A stretch of DNA of 64,000 bases from Rhodospirillum sp. (lineage in GTDB: Bacteria > Pseudomonadota > Alphaproteobacteria > Rhodospirillales > Rhodospirillaceae). A program made the translations under genes and the position numbers. The stretch is from NCBI GenBank assembly GCA_021741145.1, contig JAIOYK010000012.1, forward strand, positions 1 to 64,000, in the 5' to 3' direction. Shown here piece after piece: positions 1 through 10,110 of this stretch (its first letter is position 1; each line of letters starts with the position of its first letter). The notes beneath the pieces are model-generated. The model searched no databases. It saw nothing but the letters and a program-made list of their open reading frames with translations, and was not told the DNA's origin.

Positions 1-73
1 CGGCCTCCGCCTTCTGAGCATCCGTCAGCTCGTCGCTCGCTGACAACCACGCTTGAAATGTCTTTTGGTCCAT
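1..73 (-). mobile_element. 5' end of an IS1595-type transposase gene (cut by window edge)
   Basis: Read on the minus strand from ATG at 73, the frame gives MDQKTFQAWLSASDELTDAQ and runs off the left edge with no stop. This start resembles the N-terminus of IS1595-family DDE transposases (M-x-(R/K)-x-F-x-x-W-L...LT-x-x-Q). Only 24 residues are visible, so the family call rests on that short match. The stretch 74-140 would hold the promoter and the element's end. The terminal inverted repeat cannot be fixed because the other end is outside the window. Confidence 0.5.
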
Positions 74-192
74 CGATCAGAACTCCCGCATTTCCGCCAT
101 TCTAGCATGAGTGCCTACGAAACGCGAATTGAGCCAAATATTTTATCGAGCCCTATGTGTATGCATTCTTCCGGTCGGAAGAATGCACGGGC

Positions 193-1092
193 CTATCGGT
201 ATTCCGGGCGGTTGGCCAAGCCCTGGCGCAGGTGGCGGATCATCATCCGAACCTTGGCCGGAACGTGGCCTGCTTGGGGGTAGACCGCCCAGACTTCCGT
301 ATTCGGCGGCCGGTGGTCGGGCAGGAGAGAGACCAGTCGCCCCTCCCGAATCGGCTCTCGCACATAATAGTCCGGCAATTGGCAAAGTCCGAATCCCCGC
401 AGGGCGGCGTCCAGCACGGCATGGCCGCTGTTGCAGCGAAACCGCCCCCGGGGTCTGAAATGCCAATCGGCGCCGGACGTCTCCCGCCGATCATCGAAGG
501 TCCAGACGTCGGATGTGCCGATCACGCAGTCATGGTTGGCCAGGTCCCCCAGGGAGAGGGGACTCCCTCGCCGCGCCAAATAGGCGGGGGAGGCGCAGAG
601 GTGTAGAATCCGAGGGGCGACGCGGGTGGCCACCTGCCCACTATCGGCCATGCGGCCCAGGCGAATGGCCAGATCCACGCCATCCCGCACCAGATCCAAC
701 ATGTGGTTGCTGAGTGTCATCTCCACCCGCAGCTCCGAATGACGTTCCAGGAAGTCATTGACCAAGGGAACGATAAACAGGTCCCCATAGGCCGTCGGGC
801 AGGTCATCCGCAGGAGACCCCGGGGGACGTCGTCCCGCTCGCCCACGGCCCGCAGGGCTTCGTCCCGGTCCTCCGCCAGTCCACGGAACCGTTCCAGTAA
901 CAGACGCCCCGCCTCCGTCAGGGCCACCCGGCGGGTGGTGCGATAGAACAGGCGCGCCTTCAGGCGATCCTCCAGCCGCGCCACCTGACGGCTCACCCGG
1001 CTGGAGGACACCCGCAGACGCTCCGCGGCCGAGGAAAATCCGCCGGTTTCCGCCACGGCGACAAACTCGTCGATCCCATCCCAGCCTGACAC
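193..1092 (-). CDS. LysR-family transcriptional regulator
   Basis: A 299-residue protein of full LysR length. An N-terminal winged HTH (about residues 5-64, with FSSAAERLRVSSSRVSRQVARLE-type spacing) precedes a LysR substrate-binding domain (about 90-290). The sequence is of the CrgA/YafC-like subgroup. It is divergent from the formaldehyde dehydrogenase gene, with 136 bp between the two starts. It is therefore likely to control that gene and itself from the shared intergenic region, which is an inference from LysR habit. The effector cannot be told from sequence. Confidence 0.9.
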   Translation of the reverse strand: MSGWDGIDEFVAVAETGGFSSAAERLRVSSSRVSRQVARLEDRLKARLFYRTTRRVALTEAGRLLLERFRGLAEDRDEALRAVGERDDVPRGLLRMTCPTAYGDLFIVPLVNDFLERHSELRVEMTLSNHMLDLVRDGVDLAIRLGRMADSGQVATRVAPRILHLCASPAYLARRGSPLSLGDLANHDCVIGTSDVWTFDDRRETSGADWHFRPRGRFRCNSGHAVLDAALRGFGLCQLPDYYVREPIREGRLVSLLPDHRPPNTEVWAVYPQAGHVPAKVRMMIRHLRQGLANRPEYR

Positions 1093-2341
<1,249 letters not shown>

Positions 2342-2369
2342 CCCCTCACAGGAAGGAGGCGGCTCCGCC

Positions 2370-3224
2370 ATGACGACCGATATCACACCGACCCTGGTTT
2401 CCCAGACCCTGGCCTTCGGCGGCACCCAGACCCGCTACAGGCACCAGAGCGCGGTCTTGAACTGCGACATGATCTTCGCGGTCTTCCTGCCGCCCCAAGC
2501 CAGCCCGGAAACCCCGGTTCCTGTCCTCTATTGGCTGTCGGGGTTGACCTGCACGGATGAGAACTTCACCCAGAAGGCCGGGGCCCAGCGCATGGCCGCG
2601 GAACTGGGCATCGCCATCGTCGCCCCGGACACCAGTCCCCGAGGCGAGGAAGTGCCTGGGGATCCGGAGGGCGGCTGGGACTTCGGCCTTGGCGCCGGGT
2701 TTTACGTCAACGCCACCCAGACCCCCTATGACCGCCACTACCACATGCATGACTATGTGGTTCACGAACTGCCCGCCCTGGTGGAGGCCAGCTGTCCGGT
2801 CACCACCCAGCGGAGTATTTCTGGCCACTCCATGGGCGGTCATGGGGCGCTCGTCTGCGCCCTGCGCAATCCCGGGCGCTACCTGTCCATCTCCGCCTTC
2901 GCGCCCATTTCCAACCCCATGGACTGTCCTTGGGGCCATAAGGCCTTGGGTCACTACCTGGGCGAGGATCGCGCGGCCTGGGCCGATTGGGATACCTGCG
3001 CCCTGATTGGCAAGGCCTCGGAAAAGCTCCCCCTGCTGGTCGATCAGGGGCAAGCCGACGGCTTCCTGGTCGACCAGCTCAAGCCCTGGGCCCTGGATCG
3101 CGCCGCGCGGGATGCCGGATACCCCCTGACCCTGCGCCTGCACGCCGGGTACGACCATAGCTACCATTTCATCGCCAGCTTCATTGAAGACCACCTGCGG
3201 TTCCACGCCGCGGCCATGGGCTAA
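2370..3224 (+). CDS. fghA: S-formylglutathione hydrolase
   Basis: A 284-residue esterase-D-type alpha/beta hydrolase that splits S-formylglutathione to formate and glutathione. The nucleophile elbow GHSMGG places Ser154. The likely triad partners are Asp231 (DQGQAD) and His264 (GYDHSYHF). The open frame extends upstream to 2304, but ATG 2370 is preceded by GGAAGGAGG and gives the normal family length, so it was chosen. It forms an operon with the upstream dehydrogenase, together making a complete glutathione-dependent formaldehyde-to-formate route. Confidence 0.95.
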   Translation: MTTDITPTLVSQTLAFGGTQTRYRHQSAVLNCDMIFAVFLPPQASPETPVPVLYWLSGLTCTDENFTQKAGAQRMAAELGIAIVAPDTSPRGEEVPGDPEGGWDFGLGAGFYVNATQTPYDRHYHMHDYVVHELPALVEASCPVTTQRSISGHSMGGHGALVCALRNPGRYLSISAFAPISNPMDCPWGHKALGHYLGEDRAAWADWDTCALIGKASEKLPLLVDQGQADGFLVDQLKPWALDRAARDAGYPLTLRLHAGYDHSYHFIASFIEDHLRFHAAAMG

Positions 3225-3261
3225 TTTTTTCCACGACCCATTGTCCTTCCTTTCATCTTTT

Positions 3262-3311
3262 CCCCCCTAGGATCCTTGGCCCCGTCAGTGGGGCCAAGGA
3301 TCCTAGGGGGG
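3262..3311. repeat. Perfect 22-bp inverted repeat with 6-nt loop
   Basis: Two 22-nt arms (3262-3283 and 3290-3311) are perfectly complementary around the loop GTCAGT. The arms contain CCTAGG and GGATCC. The hairpin sits 37 bp after the fghA stop and ends 14 bp before the GTG start of the next gene. The 3' arm forms part of the purine-rich stretch that would serve as that gene's ribosome binding site. No T-tract follows it, so it is not a classical terminator. It could end fghA transcription, stabilise mRNA or mask the start downstream. Confidence 0.75.
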
Positions 3312-3325
3312 AGGGGTAAGCGAAC

Positions 3326-4279
3326 GTGGACGACTTCGAAACCTATTGCCGTGACTATCTGGAAGCCTGGGAGGCGCGGTCCACCGTCCGCGCCATGACC
3401 CGCTACCGGCCCAGCCAGGCGGACTCCCATGTCCCGTTGTTGCCCGAGGGCTTCGTCCCCCTGGTTGATGAGCCCGAGGTTCAGGCCATGGGGCCCGAGG
3501 TCAAGCGTCTTCTGGTCACCCAGGCCTGTTATCGCATCATGGATGGGATCGCCCTGATCGAAACGGACATGATCTGCGAGTGTTGCCGCGATCTGGCCCA
3601 TCGAAGCCAACTTGTCGAGGTGCCAGCCCTGGCCCGGCAGGTGGCCCTGGCCATCCACACGGACGAGGGCTACCACTCCTTCGCGGCCCGGGAGTTCATG
3701 GACGAACTGACCGAGATCACCGGCATTCAACCCGATGGGCGGCTGGAGGACTGCTCTTCCCGCCTGGGACTGGACGCCGTCCTGGCCCAATTGTCCCCGG
3801 AACTGCACGGGGCTTTCCGCATGGTGGCCCTGTCCCTGACCGAAAACCTGGTCACCGACGAGGTGATTGGACTGGTCAAGGAAACTGAGCTGATCAGCCC
3901 CTTCCATTTGAACCTTCGGGAACATTTAATGGACGAGGCGCGCCACCAGGCCTTTTTTCGGCGCCTGCTGCGCCGGGTCTGGGCCGCGTTCGATCCCGAG
4001 ATCCGGACGTCCCTTGCCCAGGTTCTGCCGCTCTTCCTGGACTTTCTGTTGGAGCGTCCCATGCGGGAGGACGCCAAGGCGCGCCTGGAGAGCGTCCACC
4101 GCCTTGGGCTGGATGGACGGACCCTCGAGCACTTGCGCCTGAGGGAAGAGGCGCGTCTGGTGGCCAAGGCCGACAACCCCACATGGGGAAACGTGCGCCG
4201 CGCCATGGGGGACGCGGGCCTTCTGGATGCCCCGGAGGTTCAGTCAGCCCTGCGCGACGGGGGGTGGCTCGTCGTGTGA
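3326..4279 (+). CDS. AurF-family diiron oxygenase-like protein
   Basis: A 317-residue helical protein with a complete set of seven putative diiron ligands: E79, E114 and H117 (DEGYH), E173 (TENLVTDE), H200, E204 and H207 (HLMDEARH). The spacing (35, 3, 56, 27, 4, 3) matches that of the p-aminobenzoate N-oxygenase AurF and CmlI almost exactly. The family oxidises amines on carrier-bound or free substrates; here the substrate is unknown. The start is GTG 3326 behind GGGGAGGGG. It lies just after the formaldehyde genes and behind the perfect hairpin, so co-transcription with fghA is uncertain. No biosynthetic cluster surrounds it. Confidence 0.8.
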   Translation: MDDFETYCRDYLEAWEARSTVRAMTRYRPSQADSHVPLLPEGFVPLVDEPEVQAMGPEVKRLLVTQACYRIMDGIALIETDMICECCRDLAHRSQLVEVPALARQVALAIHTDEGYHSFAAREFMDELTEITGIQPDGRLEDCSSRLGLDAVLAQLSPELHGAFRMVALSLTENLVTDEVIGLVKETELISPFHLNLREHLMDEARHQAFFRRLLRRVWAAFDPEIRTSLAQVLPLFLDFLLERPMREDAKARLESVHRLGLDGRTLEHLRLREEARLVAKADNPTWGNVRRAMGDAGLLDAPEVQSALRDGGWLVV

Positions 4280-4370
4280 CGCATGGATGGCATTCCATCG
4301 CCAACACTTGAAACACGGCGCAAGACCCCAATTCTAGAAAGAGTTCATTTTTTTGGGGAAGGCAGGCCAC

Positions 4371-5471
4371 ATGCAGGTACTCACCATCGGCGGCGCCATG
4401 ATCGATACGATCGCCATCATCGATAGCGATCGCATTGAGCGCATGGTCATGTTCAACGCCGAAAGCTCCTATTTGCTGTTGGAGGAGGGGGGCAAGACCG
4501 AAGCCCAGGAGGTCTCCACCCACACGGGCGGTGGAGCGGTGAATTGCGCCATCTCCATGGCGCGCCTGGGACTTGACGTGTCCACCCTGGTCAAATTGGG
4601 GCAGGATGAGCGGGCCGAGACGATCATGGCCCGTTTGATGGATGAGGGCGTCTCCACCCGTTGGATCTCGCGGGATGGTCGGGCGCCGACCGGGGCCTCG
4701 GTTTTGATTTCCTCCCACGACCGCAACGCGGCGATTTTCACCTTTCGGGGTGCCAATTCCTTCATGGAGCCCGTTGACCTGCGCGAGGACGCCTTCGCCG
4801 TGGATGTGGTCTATATCGCCAGCTTGACCAATAAATCCGCGGAATGCTTCCCTCTGATCATCGAGAAGGCCAAGGCCCACGGCGCCAAGGTGGCGGCCAA
4901 CCCGGGCATCCGCCAACTCTCCGCCTATGGACCGGCCTTCCAGGAATGCCTGAAGGGCATCGATATCCTGTCCATCAACCGCAAGGAGGCGGGGGCCCTG
5001 GTGCCCCATCTGGTCGCCCGGGTGGGCGAGGGTGGCCCCAGCCTGCCCCTGGGCCAGGAGGAGGATCCTCCCCTTATGGCCGCGCGGGGCCTGAACGGAG
5101 GCGGGTTCGACATGAGCCTCTCCCGCTTCTGCCAAGCCGTGACCGACATGGGGCCGAGCCATGTGGTTCTGACCGATGGGGGCCGGGGTGCCTTCGTGGC
5201 GACGGAGGGGGAAATTCTTCATTGTCCGGCCATGAAGGGAGATGTCGTGGGCACCGCGGGGGCGGGAGATGCCTTCGCCTCGACTTTCACCGCCTTCCTG
5301 GCCATGGGCCACGACGCCGAGGAGTCCCTGCGGGCGGCGACCTACAACGCCGCCGCGGTCGTGGGCCACATCGACACCCAGACGGGCCTGCACCGGAAAG
5401 ACGATATCCTCAACGCCCTGGAAGGCACCGGGGCGGTGCCCCGGGCAAGGCGCTGGACCCTCAAGGGGTGA
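4371..5471 (+). CDS. PfkB-family carbohydrate/nucleoside kinase
   Basis: A 366-residue ribokinase-fold kinase. The N-terminal PfkB start (QVLTIGGAMIDTI) and the GGGAVNCAISMARLG substrate signature are present. The C-terminal GTAGAGDAFASTF motif carries the catalytic aspartate and anion hole. The insert around residues 225-250 is longer than in typical ribokinases. ATG 4371 follows GGGGAAGGCAGG; a TTG at 4353 is in frame but less likely. The gene follows the AurF-like gene after 91 bp. Its substrate cannot be told; adenosine/ribokinase-like is the closest general class. Confidence 0.85.
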   Translation: MQVLTIGGAMIDTIAIIDSDRIERMVMFNAESSYLLLEEGGKTEAQEVSTHTGGGAVNCAISMARLGLDVSTLVKLGQDERAETIMARLMDEGVSTRWISRDGRAPTGASVLISSHDRNAAIFTFRGANSFMEPVDLREDAFAVDVVYIASLTNKSAECFPLIIEKAKAHGAKVAANPGIRQLSAYGPAFQECLKGIDILSINRKEAGALVPHLVARVGEGGPSLPLGQEEDPPLMAARGLNGGGFDMSLSRFCQAVTDMGPSHVVLTDGGRGAFVATEGEILHCPAMKGDVVGTAGAGDAFASTFTAFLAMGHDAEESLRAATYNAAAVVGHIDTQTGLHRKDDILNALEGTGAVPRARRWTLKG

Positions 5472-6198
5472 GGGGGGACGTTTCGGCGGATTCGTCGGGG
5501 CGATGGGCGAGGACGGCGTCGGCGGACACGGTGATCCAGGTCTCGATATCGACGGCGCCGATGGCCTCCAGCCATCGACCGACGAGCCAATAGCCCATGG
5601 AGTAAACCAGCCATCGAGGATAGGCGCCCGCCCCAAGAAACCAAGCTCCATGGTCGAAGCGCGTGGAGCCCAGGAGATCCGCGTCGGGCCATAGGGCCGC
5701 GAAGGTCTCGGGGGGAACGGCCTGTTCCCAAGGTTCCGGGGGCGTGCCGAGCAGATGGCGGACAAACTGTCCCGCCAATCCCTCGCTGACCATGCATTCC
5801 CCCAGGGTTCTTCCATATCCCGGACCGCCCATCCGCAGGCAATGGTGGACTTCATGAAGGACCTGACGCGTCACCGCGCCATCCCCCAAGCTGGTCTCGA
5901 AATTTGGGTTATCCGGATCGAAGACCATGGAAAAGAGGGCGCCGTGAAACGCGAACCCCACCATGCCGACTTCGGGAATGGTTTCTCCCTCGCGTCTTTG
6001 CAGAAGGATGTCCAGGCGGGGCGGAGTCATGACACGGGATAAAGCCCCATGGGCCCGCTCGATTTCCGAGGTGATCGCCATGCGCCAGGGTGCCAAATCG
6101 CCCGACGCTTCCAACCAATGTGGCCGCCAATTGTCCATATGAGGGTCTTGCTCCTCAAGGTAAAACCCTGGGACGGTCCGCCACCCGAGTCCCATCAT
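5461..6198 (-). CDS. DUF2268-type putative zinc-dependent protease
   Basis: A protein of about 245 residues with a central HEVHHCLR zinc-protease-like motif, followed by a glutamate-rich helix (GECMVSEGLAGQF). This is the layout of the DUF2268 family. No signal peptide is seen, so it is probably cytosolic. The frame is open to 6333, but ATG 6198 overlaps the stop of the upstream nuclease-like gene as ATGA, so translational coupling favours it; ATG 6138 is an alternative. Its 3' end overlaps the convergent PfkB gene by 11 bp. Activity is inferred from the motif only. Confidence 0.75.
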   Translation of the reverse strand: MMGLGWRTVPGFYLEEQDPHMDNWRPHWLEASGDLAPWRMAITSEIERAHGALSRVMTPPRLDILLQRREGETIPEVGMVGFAFHGALFSMVFDPDNPNFETSLGDGAVTRQVLHEVHHCLRMGGPGYGRTLGECMVSEGLAGQFVRHLLGTPPEPWEQAVPPETFAALWPDADLLGSTRFDHGAWFLGAGAYPRWLVYSMGYWLVGRWLEAIGAVDIETWITVSADAVLAHRPDESAETSPLTP

Positions 6199-6743
6199 TG
6201 AACCTTGCCCTGTTTGGCGCGCCAGACGGAGGGGCGTTCGAATTGGCCCTGCCAGAGGCCCAATTTCTTGGTCCGGGCGTTTTCCACGGCGTCGGCGTAG
6301 GGTCCCCCTTCGCCCACCAGGGGTAAAGCCCACCCGAGATCCACCAGGGTCCGATTCAACTCCCGACCTTCAGTATAACAGATGGACACAAGATTACCGT
6401 TCTGGTCGGTGGCGTTTCCTTTACAGACAACGGCTCTCTTCTTGGTCAGTTCCAAAAGAACATAGGCCGCCCAGCGCCCGCATTCCCACGGTTTTCCTTT
6501 CGGGTCCTGGCAGGTCTGTCCGATGGGCGGGGCATCAATATTCACCAAAACCACGGGTATTCCGCCAGAGCAGGTTCCATAGGATCGCTTTCCATTGATG
6601 GACAGGTGGCTGGCGTCGGTCACACAGGCGGGACCGGACACATCCGCCAGGGCGGGCGTCGTGGTTCCGGCCATCCAGGCGAAGGCCAGGACCAAACCGC
6701 CCAACACAGCGCCCCATCGGAAAGGATTACACCCCATTGTCAT
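6195..6743 (-). CDS. Secreted thermonuclease (SNase)-family protein
   Basis: A protein of about 182 residues. A signal peptide (TM-like GAVLGGLVLAFAWMAGTTTPALA) is followed by a staphylococcal-nuclease-like domain with four or more cysteines (GQTCQDPKGKPWECGRWAA, CKGNATDQNGNLVSICY) and the typical tail ELNRTLVDLGWALP. The classical catalytic arginine-glutamate-arginine set is not obvious, as in many secreted members of this subgroup, so nuclease activity is uncertain. ATG 6743 has a good GGGAGAAG ribosome site; the open frame upstream of it is spurious. It is likely exported and coupled to the downstream DUF2268 gene. Confidence 0.75.
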   Translation of the reverse strand: MTMGCNPFRWGAVLGGLVLAFAWMAGTTTPALADVSGPACVTDASHLSINGKRSYGTCSGGIPVVLVNIDAPPIGQTCQDPKGKPWECGRWAAYVLLELTKKRAVVCKGNATDQNGNLVSICYTEGRELNRTLVDLGWALPLVGEGGPYADAVENARTKKLGLWQGQFERPSVWRAKQGKVQ

Positions 6744-6830
6744 CTTCTCCCTGTTTCGGCCCGATTGGGGAGAGTATATCATGCCCGCGCCGCCAAATCC
6801 CTTGGCGGGCGGGGATAGACGGGAGACTCC

Positions 6831-7664
6831 ATGAACGCCGCGCACACACCGGACTCAACCAAGGGCGGATCAACCCTGCATATGACCTTCGCGGCTCGGT
6901 TACGGGCCTATTTCTTCGCCGGAGTCCTGGTCACCGCCCCCATCGGCATTACCTTTTTCGTCGCCTGGACCTTCATCGAGGTCGTCGACGGCTGGGTGAT
7001 GAACATGGTGCCCGCGGCCTACCGTCTCGATCTGCCCATTCCGGGGGCGGGGTTGCTCCTTCTGGTGGTGATCCTGATCACCATCGGCGCTTTCGCCGCC
7101 GGGTTCCTGGGACGCCTGTTGGTGCGCACGGGCGAGAGCCTACTCCAGCGCGTTCCCGTGGTCCGGAATATCTATGGGGCGCTCAAGCAAATCATCGAGA
7201 CCATCCTCGCCCAGCAATCCTCGGCCTTCCGGCAGGTTGTGCTGGTGGAATATCCCCGTCGGAATATCTGGGCCATCGCCTTCATCACCGGCGTGACGGA
7301 AGGGGAGGTTCAGAACCTGACGGAAAGCGAGACCGTCAATGTCTTCCTGCCCACGACGCCAAATCCCACCAGCGGATTTCTTCTGTTCGTCCCCCGGGAA
7401 GACCTGATCGTGATGGATATGACCGTGGAGGAGGGCATCAAGATGGTCATCTCCGGCGGCATCGTGACCCCTCCGGACCGTCGGGCGGAGGAAGTCAGGA
7501 AGATGCCGCTTGTCACCGCGGGCGCGGACGCGCCAGAGGTTTCCAAACGCGGCAAGGTGACCCCAAAGGCGCAAAAGGGCGTCGCCCCGATCCGGTCCCC
7601 TCTTATCCGGATCGAAGAGTCCGAACCGCCGCGTCCCGCTCGAACAGATACAGAAGAAGTTTGA
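6831..7664 (+). CDS. DUF502 family inner-membrane protein
   Basis: A 277-residue protein with two clear transmembrane segments (AYFFAGVLVTAPIGITFFVAWTF and GLLLLVVILITIGAFAAGFLG). A conserved soluble domain follows with the PVVRNIYGALKQ and FVPREDLIVMDMTVEEGIKMVISGG signatures of DUF502. The C-terminal 60 residues are basic and probably disordered. The function of the family is unknown. It is divergent from the nuclease-like gene and overlaps the convergent recG by 62 bp at the 3' end. Confidence 0.85.
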   Translation: MNAAHTPDSTKGGSTLHMTFAARLRAYFFAGVLVTAPIGITFFVAWTFIEVVDGWVMNMVPAAYRLDLPIPGAGLLLLVVILITIGAFAAGFLGRLLVRTGESLLQRVPVVRNIYGALKQIIETILAQQSSAFRQVVLVEYPRRNIWAIAFITGVTEGEVQNLTESETVNVFLPTTPNPTSGFLLFVPREDLIVMDMTVEEGIKMVISGGIVTPPDRRAEEVRKMPLVTAGADAPEVSKRGKVTPKAQKGVAPIRSPLIRIEESEPPRPARTDTEEV

Positions 7665-9693
7665 GGGCCTCGCCCCGGGGGGAGGACAGCTCCGGATCCC
7701 GGGCGACGATGACCTCGGCGTCCTTGCGGGCGATCTCGATCAGATCCTGAACGGCCAAGGGGTCCGGGCAGAGGCGGAAATTGGGCATGCCGCTCTGGCG
7801 GGTGCCCAGAACTTCCCCCGCGCCCCGCAGACGCAAATCCTCTTCCGCGATCTCGAAGCCATCGTCGGTCCGGCGCATGGTCTCGAGACGCGCGCGCGCG
7901 GTCTCCCCCAGGGGACTGGCGTAAAGCAACAGGCAGGTGGATTTTCCACCGCCCCGTCCGATCCGCCCCCGCAACTGGTGGAGCTGGGCAAGACCGAATC
8001 GCTCCGCGTGCTCGATGACCATGACCCGGGCGGAGGGGACGTTCACGCCCACCTCGATCACCGTCGTCGCCACCAACACATCCAGGCCATCGCCCGAGAA
8101 TGCGGCCATCACCGCGTCCTTCTCCGCTCCCTTCATACGCCCATGGACCAGCCCGACTCGGGGGCCGAGCATCTCCGTCAGCAGAAGGTGCCGCTCCTCG
8201 GCCGCGGCCATGTCTCCGGTCTCGGATTCTTCCACCAGGGGGCAGACCCAATAGACCTTGGACCCGGTGGAAATGGCCCGCTGGATCCCGGCGATCACTT
8301 CTTCCAGACGTTCGATGGGAAGGGCACGGGTATCCGCGGGCTCGCGCCCTGGGGGTTTCTCGTCGAGGCGGGAGACGTCCATATCCCCGTAATGGGTCAG
8401 GGTGAGCGTGCGGGGAATGGGAGTGGCGGTCATTACCAGCACGTCCACGGCCCTCCCCTTGGCGGATAGGGCGAGGCGTTGATGGACGCCGAACCGGTGC
8501 TGTTCGTCCACCACGGCCACGGCGAGGTCGTGGAAGGTCACATCCTCTTGAAACAGAGCGTGGGTCCCCACCAGGATGTCGATGTCCCCGGCGACCAAGG
8601 CCGCCAGGATGGCCGTCCGGGCCTTCCCCTTATCGCGGCCCGTCAACAGGCCCAGGCGAACACCCGCCGCCGCGCAGAGGGGGGTCAGGGTCTCCAGATG
8701 CTGGCGGGCGAGGATCTCCGTCGGCGCCATGATGGCGGCCTGGGCGCCGGCCTCCACGGCATTGAGCGCGGCGAGCAGGGCAACCACGGTCTTGCCCGAG
8801 CCCACATCCCCCTGGAGCAGGCGGAGCATGCGCGCATCCCCGGCCATGTCTCCGTCGATTTCGGCGACGGACCGCTTCTGGGCGCCGGTCAGGGCGAAGG
8901 GCAGGGCGGAAAGCACCTTCCCGCGGAGGACTCCGGTTCCCTTGATGGGCCGCCCCTTCACCGACCGGGCGGCCCGCCGCACCAGCAGAAGGGCCAATTG
9001 GCTCGACAACAACTCGTCATAGGCCAGGCGGCGGCGGTTGGGATTTTCAGGGGCCAGGTCCTCGGCTTCAAGGGGCGCGTGGACGGCCGTCAGGGCCGCG
9101 TTGAAGGCGGGCCAACCTTCCCGTTCAAGCAGGGAGGCGTCCTGCCACTCGGGAACCTCCGGAACGGCGGCGAGGGCCTGACCGATCAGGCGGAGAAGAA
9201 CCTTCCCGGCGACCCCCTGGGTCATGGGATAGATCGGCTCGACCCGGCGCACGGTCTCTTCCTCGGCGAGGGGGACCATATGGGTGGGATGGACGATCTG
9301 GGGTGTGCCGCCATAGCGCTCCATCTTGCCCGAGACCACGCGGATCTCACCGACGGGCAGCATATCCTGGATGTATTTGCTCCGGGCCCGGAAGAAGACC
9401 AGGGTGACAAAGCCCGTGTCGTCCCGGCAAATGACCCGATAGGGCGCCGGAGAGCGGGGCGCGGGCTCCTGGTGGGTCTCCACGGTGACGGTCAGGGTCA
9501 CCAGGACCCCATCCGGGGCGTCGTCGATGGGAGGCGAAAACCGCCGGTCCACCCGGCCCGAGGGCAGGTGCCAAAGAAGGTCCACGACCTTGTCCCCCCC
9601 CACCAGCTTTTCCACCAGCGGCGCCACGGCCTTGCCAACGCCTTTCAGGGCGGACAGGGGACGGAAGAGGGGGTTCAGGGAGTCCGGGCGCAT
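7603..9693 (-). CDS. recG: ATP-dependent DNA helicase RecG
   Basis: A 696-residue protein of full RecG length. An N-terminal wedge/OB domain binds branched DNA. The helicase core carries Walker A GDVGSGKT, the DEQHRFG Walker B box, TATPIPRTL (motif III) and the QLRGRIGRGG motif VI. It reverses stalled replication forks and acts on Holliday-like junctions. It is convergent with the DUF502 gene and divergent from sdhE, with about 146 bp between starts. Confidence 0.97.
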   Translation of the reverse strand: MRPDSLNPLFRPLSALKGVGKAVAPLVEKLVGGDKVVDLLWHLPSGRVDRRFSPPIDDAPDGVLVTLTVTVETHQEPAPRSPAPYRVICRDDTGFVTLVFFRARSKYIQDMLPVGEIRVVSGKMERYGGTPQIVHPTHMVPLAEEETVRRVEPIYPMTQGVAGKVLLRLIGQALAAVPEVPEWQDASLLEREGWPAFNAALTAVHAPLEAEDLAPENPNRRRLAYDELLSSQLALLLVRRAARSVKGRPIKGTGVLRGKVLSALPFALTGAQKRSVAEIDGDMAGDARMLRLLQGDVGSGKTVVALLAALNAVEAGAQAAIMAPTEILARQHLETLTPLCAAAGVRLGLLTGRDKGKARTAILAALVAGDIDILVGTHALFQEDVTFHDLAVAVVDEQHRFGVHQRLALSAKGRAVDVLVMTATPIPRTLTLTHYGDMDVSRLDEKPPGREPADTRALPIERLEEVIAGIQRAISTGSKVYWVCPLVEESETGDMAAAEERHLLLTEMLGPRVGLVHGRMKGAEKDAVMAAFSGDGLDVLVATTVIEVGVNVPSARVMVIEHAERFGLAQLHQLRGRIGRGGGKSTCLLLYASPLGETARARLETMRRTDDGFEIAEEDLRLRGAGEVLGTRQSGMPNFRLCPDPLAVQDLIEIARKDAEVIVARDPELSSPRGEALKLLLYLFERDAAVRTLRSG

Positions 9694-9839
9694 GATCGAT
9701 TGCCTTGACGGCTGACAGGGGAACGTGAATGGCTTTATATATCAGCCCGTCCGCCATGCCAAAAGCCACGGTGTACTTCTTTCGTTCTTTTTCCTATAAC
9801 GGTCGCCGTCCCATAGGCCATAGCATCGGTTCTCGACTC

Positions 9840-10106
9840 ATGGATCTCGCCTCCCTCGACCCGCGCCGCAAGCGTACCCTCTACCGGGCCCAGCACCGGG
9901 GCATGAAGGAGGCCGACATCTTCATTGGCGCCTTCGCCGAGGCCAAGATCGCCACCATGGAAGAGGACCAACTCCTCCGTTTCGACGCGCTTCTGGAAGA
10001 GCTGGACGCGGATATCATGGACTGGATCATGGGCCGGAAACCGACCCCCGCCTCCTACCAGACCGACGTCATGGACCTATTGAAAAACTTCAAACTGCAC
10101 CCTTGA
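9840..10106 (+). CDS. sdhE: FAD assembly factor SdhE (succinate dehydrogenase flavinylation)
   Basis: An 88-residue protein with the DUF339/SdhE core: RRKRTLYRAQHRGMKEADIFIGAFAE, where the RG-x-K/R-E motif is the known flavinylation-critical site, then D-x-D-x-x-x-W-I-M-G. It promotes covalent FAD attachment to SdhA. The frame is open to 9729, but ATG 9840 gives the standard length. It lies 4 bp before mfd and they are likely co-transcribed; the recG-sdhE-mfd order is common in this group. Confidence 0.93.
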   Translation: MDLASLDPRRKRTLYRAQHRGMKEADIFIGAFAEAKIATMEEDQLLRFDALLEELDADIMDWIMGRKPTPASYQTDVMDLLKNFKLHP

Positions 10107-10110
10107 TCCC

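Noticed and set aside
1-192. A complete insertion sequence
   Set aside because: Only the first 24 codons of a transposase are present and the rest is outside the window.
3894-5855. 653-codon minus-strand open frame
   Set aside because: It lies opposite the AurF-like and PfkB genes, is rich in Arg/Gly/Pro, and has no domain. It is a GC-bias shadow.
8479-9708. 409-codon plus-strand open frame opposite recG
   Set aside because: Antisense shadow of recG with low-complexity composition and no ribosome site or homology.
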